In this document: one piece after another, positions 54,938 through 64,000 of the stretch
Numbering within the stretch: position 1 is the stretch's first letter
Layout: each line of letters begins with the position of its first letter
DNA from: Adiantum capillus-veneris
Taxonomy: Eukaryota; Streptophyta; Polypodiopsida; Polypodiales; Pteridaceae
DNA: 64,000 nucleotides
Assembly (NCBI GenBank): GCA_014529385.2
Contig: CM043960.1
Location: 72,801,910 to 72,865,909, forward strand
Direction of reading: 5' to 3'
The notes under the pieces: generated by a model
Told to the model about the DNA's origin: nothing
Seen by the model: the letters and a program-made list of their open reading frames with translations, nothing else
Database searches by the model: none
Position numbers and translations under genes: made by a program

Positions 54938-55171
54938 CTCTGCAGTTCGGACTACATCAGCCCCTAATACCAACCCCCTAATTATTTGCCTTATTTAGGT
55001 GTGTATGTGCGTGAGAGGCTTTGCCTAATAAAGAGAAAACACTATTTCCCCTACCTCTGCAGTTTGGACTACATTAGCCCCTAATACCAAGCCCCTAATT
55101 ATTTGCCTTATGTCGGTGCGTATGTAGAGGCTTTGCCTAATAAAGAAAAAACACCATTTCTTTGGCCTACC
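54938..55171. repeat. 117-bp tandem duplication
   Basis: Units starting at 54938 and 55055 both begin CTCTGCAGTT and share the CCCCTAATACCAA and GAGGCTTTGCCTAATAAAGA blocks, with one 4-base difference (GTGC). No coding content. Confidence 0.85.
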
Positions 55172-56914
55172 CACCACATCAACCCACAAAGGGAAACTTG
55201 GATAACCAATTCTTGGCAAAGTTATATGTGGTGCTAAGGTTGGGGGCTCAAGGGGTGCACAAAAAAAGGTCAATGTACCACGTGTGTTTGAAAGGATGGG
55301 TATTTCATTCATTAAATTTATTTTAGATTAGATTATGCTACTTGCAGAAGGGGTTTTGCTTTTGTACCCGAACTCCAAGATTCTTCCACTTTAATTTAAT
55401 CTTGCATGTCAAGTAATTCCCACGAGAAGGCTTCCTAGCCCAATAGCATTATACTATTATCACAAGCTATAGGTACATTCCCATCATAGTAGAGCTGACC
55501 TTGTAGAGTCTCCAAGTGTTAAGACCCCTCTCTCTTTGCTCAAGGGGGGGAGGGAAAAATTTAATGTGCATGGTCACCTAATGAAGAAGCCTCAATGGTC
55601 CACAGTCAATAGTCCACAGTCAAACCACAATCATCAAATGAACTATCCACAAGTTGAGGCATTCAAACTAGGGCAATAAGTGCACAAACTCAAAGCAAAG
55701 ATGAGTGAACCTTAGGTATAATTATCACCATGTGCATTTCATAGATGCACGTACTGGGATGGTATTTAATTATGATGTATATTTGTTGTATACAAGTGGC
55801 AAGCAAGCTGATAGAAGGCAAGACTTATGTCCAGATGGACGATTGTAATAATTCTGAGAAGTTGATTGATATCTATAAATAGATACGTGCAAGAGAAAAA
55901 TGCTCACTCTTGCATGGATGGAGATGTACCCAGTGCTCCGTCTCTCTCTTTTTCTCTCCTCACCCCTCTCGCATGCATGCATATTACTCCAATCTTGAGG
56001 TGCGCATGCTATGCTCTCTCTAACTCTCTCCCTCTCGCTACTCGTGTATCTCAATGAAGAATGTGTATAATTGATTCTCAAGGTATGTATGCCCATTTAC
56101 GCATATACTATGCAAGTTTGTGTGTGTTTTGCAGATCCTCTATGCTCTCACATTGTAACAATTGTATCAAAGATGGTTGTATGCCCTTAGTAGTATAGTA
56201 ATCATGTTCATGAAGCACCATTCATACAGATTGTGGATATTTGGCAGTGCAATTGGAGTCAAGACATCACTGCCACTCTATGCTCTTGGCGATGCAACTC
56301 AGGGTAGCTATGGAGACAAGCTAAGTATTTTTGTTCCCATTTTATTGAGTCTATTTTGCTTACAAAAATTGTTTTAGAAGACACTTGAGTATGAGAAGCG
56401 CTTCTTTCATAGAAAACAAACACACAATTGATAGATCAAGGTATGTATCACACTTAGAGGATAGTAAAAACTTAACGATATGATAAGGGGGATGATGGAG
56501 TCAAAGGCAAGTAGATGAAGAAGAAGAAATTGGAGTAGTTTTTTTGGTCGAATTAGAAGAAGAGGGAGAAGGAGAAGAAGAGTTAGAGAAGTTCTCAATG
56601 TCGTAGGAATAATCCCAAGAGAGCTTGGAGAAGATTTTACGGAATAACAAAGGAGGAGGACAATGGATTCTATAAATTTTGAAATTCCGTAGAGGAGCAT
56701 GAAGGAGTAGTGGAGTTTGTAATGTCATAGGAAACGGTTTCAAGAGATCTATCTTTGCCAAAGCTTAGCCTTTGTAGGGAAGCACTTCAAGGGAGAGATC
56801 TCTCTTCCGCTCTGTGTGAGACACACACATGGTGCTCCCAAATGGGGAGGGGAGGGCTCCACTATGCCTACCCTCTCTTTGTCTTCTCCTTCATGGGAAT
56901 CTTAGCCCCCCTCG
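55172..56914. other. Intergenic AT-rich DNA
   Basis: No gene supported. It contains only short ORFs, a pyrimidine-rich stretch with CTCTCTC words at 55940-56040, and a purine-rich region near 56500-56590 coding nothing recognisable. Confidence 0.5.
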
Positions 56915-57010
<96 letters not shown>

Positions 57011-57119
57011 TTGTGAAGCTTGAGGAACTTGCAGCAACACATGCCCTCAGCCCCCCCCCCCCCCCCCCCCCCCCCTCTTCCTTCCCAGATGACTCTCTCT
57101 CATATTTGTTTCTCTCTAG

Positions 57120-57154
<35 letters not shown>

Positions 57155-57260
57155 GCGCGCGCACACACACACACACACACACGCTTTCTCTTTAGCACAC
57201 ACACAATATTTATATGTTTACATTTACATAATACACACACACACACACTTGCTCTCTAGC
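56915..57260. repeat. Cluster of homopolymer and dinucleotide repeats
   Basis: A 46-base C run (56915-56960) is followed without break by CT (to 56979) and TA repeats (to 57008). A 25-base C run lies at 57051-57075, CT at 57121-57150, and CA at about 57162-57182 and 57231-57248. Predicted proline- or serine-rich ORFs here are artefacts. Confidence 0.95.

Positions 57261-61410
<4,150 letters not shown>

Positions 61411-61467
<57 letters not shown>
61411..61467. repeat. CA microsatellite
   Basis: About 28 AC units. Confidence 0.95.
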
Positions 61468-61468
<1 letters not shown>

Positions 61469-62560
61469 GCTTCCTTTGTACACAAGGGGAAAGAGGGACA
61501 CATGTCATCTCCCTAGCCCATATGCCCACAAGGTGTACTCAAATCCTATTGGATGGCCTTGGAGGTGGACCAATGAGCATTAGGCTAGAGTAAGTCTAGT
61601 TTAATTAATTTAAAAACACTTAATAAAAGAACCAATAAGAATTAAGCTCTCTCAAAGACTATTGGACAGTCTCCCTAGGGGTCCAATGAGCATTCATTAG
61701 CTTAATGGCTTGCCTGATTTCTATTGGCCAGGAGGCAAAGGGGTCCAATGAGAGTTTAGTTGCATTTATTAATTACCTAAAGATCTCACAAAAAGGGAAA
61801 GGGGGACACATGTCAAAAGGCTATCACTTATGCTGCTTAATTTCCATTGGCTAGGCCTGGGGAGGTCCAATAGGGCTGTAGCATGAGCAATTAGCAATGG
61901 GGATCGACCAAGAGAGAGAGGGGGCTGCATTATTCACTTACACACTCACACAATCTATGTGTGGAGCAAGAAGACCCTCTCTCTCCTTCTCAAGCTTTAG
62001 TGGAAAGCTTACCACCTACTCCAAGCTTGTGAGAAGGGAGGCCTACACTAACAACTCTTGCTTTGTGATGCAAATCCAACCAAGAGCCAAGCTTCGATGC
62101 ATGCTCATATCCTCTACCATGCTAATTACTAAGCTAAGCTATGCTAATATGAGTGATTATGTGAGGAGATGTACATATTTCTTGTAAGACTACTCCTTCT
62201 TCCTCTCAATCTACTCTCATACCCCGCTAGCTCTCACCATTTTCGAAGGTGTGTGAGGTCTTGGGTCTAAGACCGCGAGGGAATTGATGTTGTGTTTGAT
62301 AAGTGTTTAGCTTAGTGCTTGAAGTTCACATCTCCATTGCACTAGCTAGTATTGAAGGAACACAAAGAGTTGTATTGTAAAATGTCTCTCTTGATGGGAG
62401 AAACCATAATACAAAGCCTTTTGGAGGGGGGACTGGCTCCATGCAAACCCGGTCCTCAACTGTTGTCAATTGCTTAATTTCTCTCTCGGCAGTGTTTTTA
62501 TTCTCATTAGGAATCTATTCTAATGAAATGCTCACTTTGTTCATGCTATTTTCCGCTACA
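61468..62560. other. Possible decayed LTR or repeat region
   Basis: The word GGTCCAATGAG or a close form recurs at about 61567, 61681, 61741 and 61870, with TATTGG words between. Near 62420-62500, GGAGGGGGGACTGGCTC with a following CCGGTC resembles the GGGGGGGACCAGCCC block of the element 1 and 3 LTRs, suggesting an old LTR. No boundaries, PBS or duplications were found. Confidence 0.3.
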
Positions 62561-62620
62561 CACAAGTTTCTAGGCCATTAAATGTTACAAAATAGCATGA
62601 AATATGCATGAGAGTTTGTG

Positions 62621-63330
62621 AAACTTTCCAAATAGTAAGCCCTTCACTAGCCTTAATCACAAAAACCTTAGTACAAACTTGGTTATGAACATAGCATAAA
62701 CTATGCATGAACGTATGTGAAAATTTATAGAGAGCAATGCCTCCACTTACCTTAGTCACAAAAACCTTAACACACTGTATACTTGGTGAGATATTGGTTC
62801 AAACTTGGCGTGAACCGTGTTTGAACTTGGGTGTGAACATTACATGAAGGTCTATGAAACCTTCTAGACAGAAACTTTTTATGACCATAGTGCTTGAAAG
62901 TCAGAAAGACCTCAATGTACTGTATACTTTGGTGAGAACTCATTGTGAACTTGGGTATGAACAAAGCATTTCACTATGCATGAACTATGCATGAAGATCT
63001 ATGAAACTTTCGAGAGAGCAAGCCCTCCACTAGCCTTGATCACAAAAACCTTAGTGCACTGAAAACACAATGAAAACTTGGTGTGAGCTATGTGTGAACT
63101 ATAATGTAAACTTGGCGTGACATGGTGTGACATATACACGAGGGTCTATGAAATTTTCCAAAGAGAAAGCCCTCCACTAACCTTAGTCATGGAAACCTTA
63201 GTGCCATGTATGCATGGTGTAAACTGGGTGCAAACTTAGTGTGAATTAGGTTTGAACGCTGATAAAATTTTGAGAAAAATCTCAAATGTGAACTATGTGC
63301 AAATAAGGTGTGAACTGTGTGTCAACTGTT
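62621..63330. repeat. Degenerate tandem repeat with GTGAAACTTT and CCTTAGTCACAAAAACCTTA words
   Basis: Five imperfect units begin near 62621, 62719, 62854, 63003 and 63149, spacing 98 to 149 bp. Each has GAAA-TTT-AGAGAGAAAGCCCTCCACTA-like and ACAAAAACCTTAGTGCA-like blocks, separated by variable runs of GTGTGAACTTGG and ATGCATGAAC. No coding content. Confidence 0.7.
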
Positions 63331-64000
63331 CATAAGTTGGGAAAGCGAAGCATCCTTCATTGTTAACACTCCCAATTAACATGTGGTGAAACTAGTCCTA
63401 TTTTGTAAACGATGGTAAAGGGAAAAAATGATGGTAAAGGGCAACTAATGTTAACAATGTTAAGCATCCTTCATTGTTAACACTAGCTACCCAAGTATGG
63501 ACAACGATTGTAGAAGCTTGCATGGATTCCAATAGAAACCGGTTGGTGGCCGCATAAAAAATTCCCATGGTGTTGGACATGCAATACTACCTACCTAAAC
63601 ATGGGTGGGCATTGAGATCCAGACCCCACAATTAAATGCCATGGTAGTAACCAATCCTCTTGTGTTGCAGGCAAACTTGTCAGAAGGTTTGGCTATGGGT
63701 GTCTAAGCCATCCCCTCCCATCCCAAAAATAGGATTGGCACAGCAATGTTGGTGTGTATTCAGCCTTAGTGATGTGGCAAGAAGTCCATACTTGGAAAAT
63801 TAACATAACAAGGGTAAGAGGTTATTTGATGAAGAAAAAATCTATGGGCAATTGCAAAGCCCTCCCTAGACAAGCTAGGACACTATATACCAAGGGCTAT
63901 TGAATGAAAACCATGATGTGGGAACGATGGTCAATGCAAATGTCAAGGAGAATCAATGGGTGAGAAAAAGTGGATGGCATTGATCAGCACCCCCCCCAAA
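63331..64000. other. Intergenic DNA to window end
   Basis: No gene or known repeat recognised. A short direct repeat CATCCTTCATTGTTAACACT occurs at about 63350 and 63464. Confidence 0.5.

Noticed and set aside
56755-57259. Proline-rich and glycine-rich ORFs
   Set aside because: Produced by C runs and dinucleotide repeats; both strands and several frames are open, as expected for simple sequence.

Overview
The window is nuclear DNA of a land plant with a large, transposon-rich genome, most probably a fern. The fern reading is inference. It rests on a plastid insert carrying the long form of cemA seen in seedless plants, with one in-frame TAG in otherwise conserved coding sequence (expected where plastid stop codons are repaired by U-to-C RNA editing, as in ferns and hornworts), and on Ty3 chromoviruses and L1-like LINEs packed into one gene's introns. 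No prokaryotic features, rRNA, tRNA or CRISPR array were seen.

Layout. 1-6279: minus-strand Ty3/gypsy chromovirus (element 1) running off the left edge. 6280-21568: an older plus-strand chromovirus (element 4) split by a solo LTR of a second family (7923-18899, TSD GAAAG). The solo LTR is split by a third LTR element (element 3, 8905-18543, TSD GAGTC), whose 5' LTR is split by a 2.9 kb block (9201-12134). That block joins a 479-bp tandem repeat to plastid cemA-petA DNA. 21569-26207: LTR-like sequence, a decayed LINE and GA microsatellites. 26208-39259: a 5'-truncated plus-strand LINE (LINE 2) carrying a full-length minus-strand relative (LINE 3, 29853-36907) in its reverse transcriptase region; both insertions have target-site duplications.

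39829-53884 (minus) is the one convincing host gene: the first five coding exons of an EGY2-like chloroplast intramembrane zinc protease. Intron 4 holds a LINE fragment. Intron 1 holds a dispersed-repeat copy, a compact LTR retrotransposon with two unfamiliar ORFs and no polymerase (element B, 45138-49430), LINE fragments and a chromovirus tail. The C-terminal exons were not found, so intron 5 would exceed 39.8 kb or the gene is broken.

53885-64000 is the 5' flank and intergenic DNA: AT-rich, with microsatellites (a 46-base C run, long GA and CA tracts) and degenerate tandem repeats, but no supported gene.

The TE ORFs are mostly broken by stops, frameshifts or deletions. Both chromoviruses lack part or all of RT. 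Element B is the least familiar component and the plastid-repeat composite the most unusual rearrangement.
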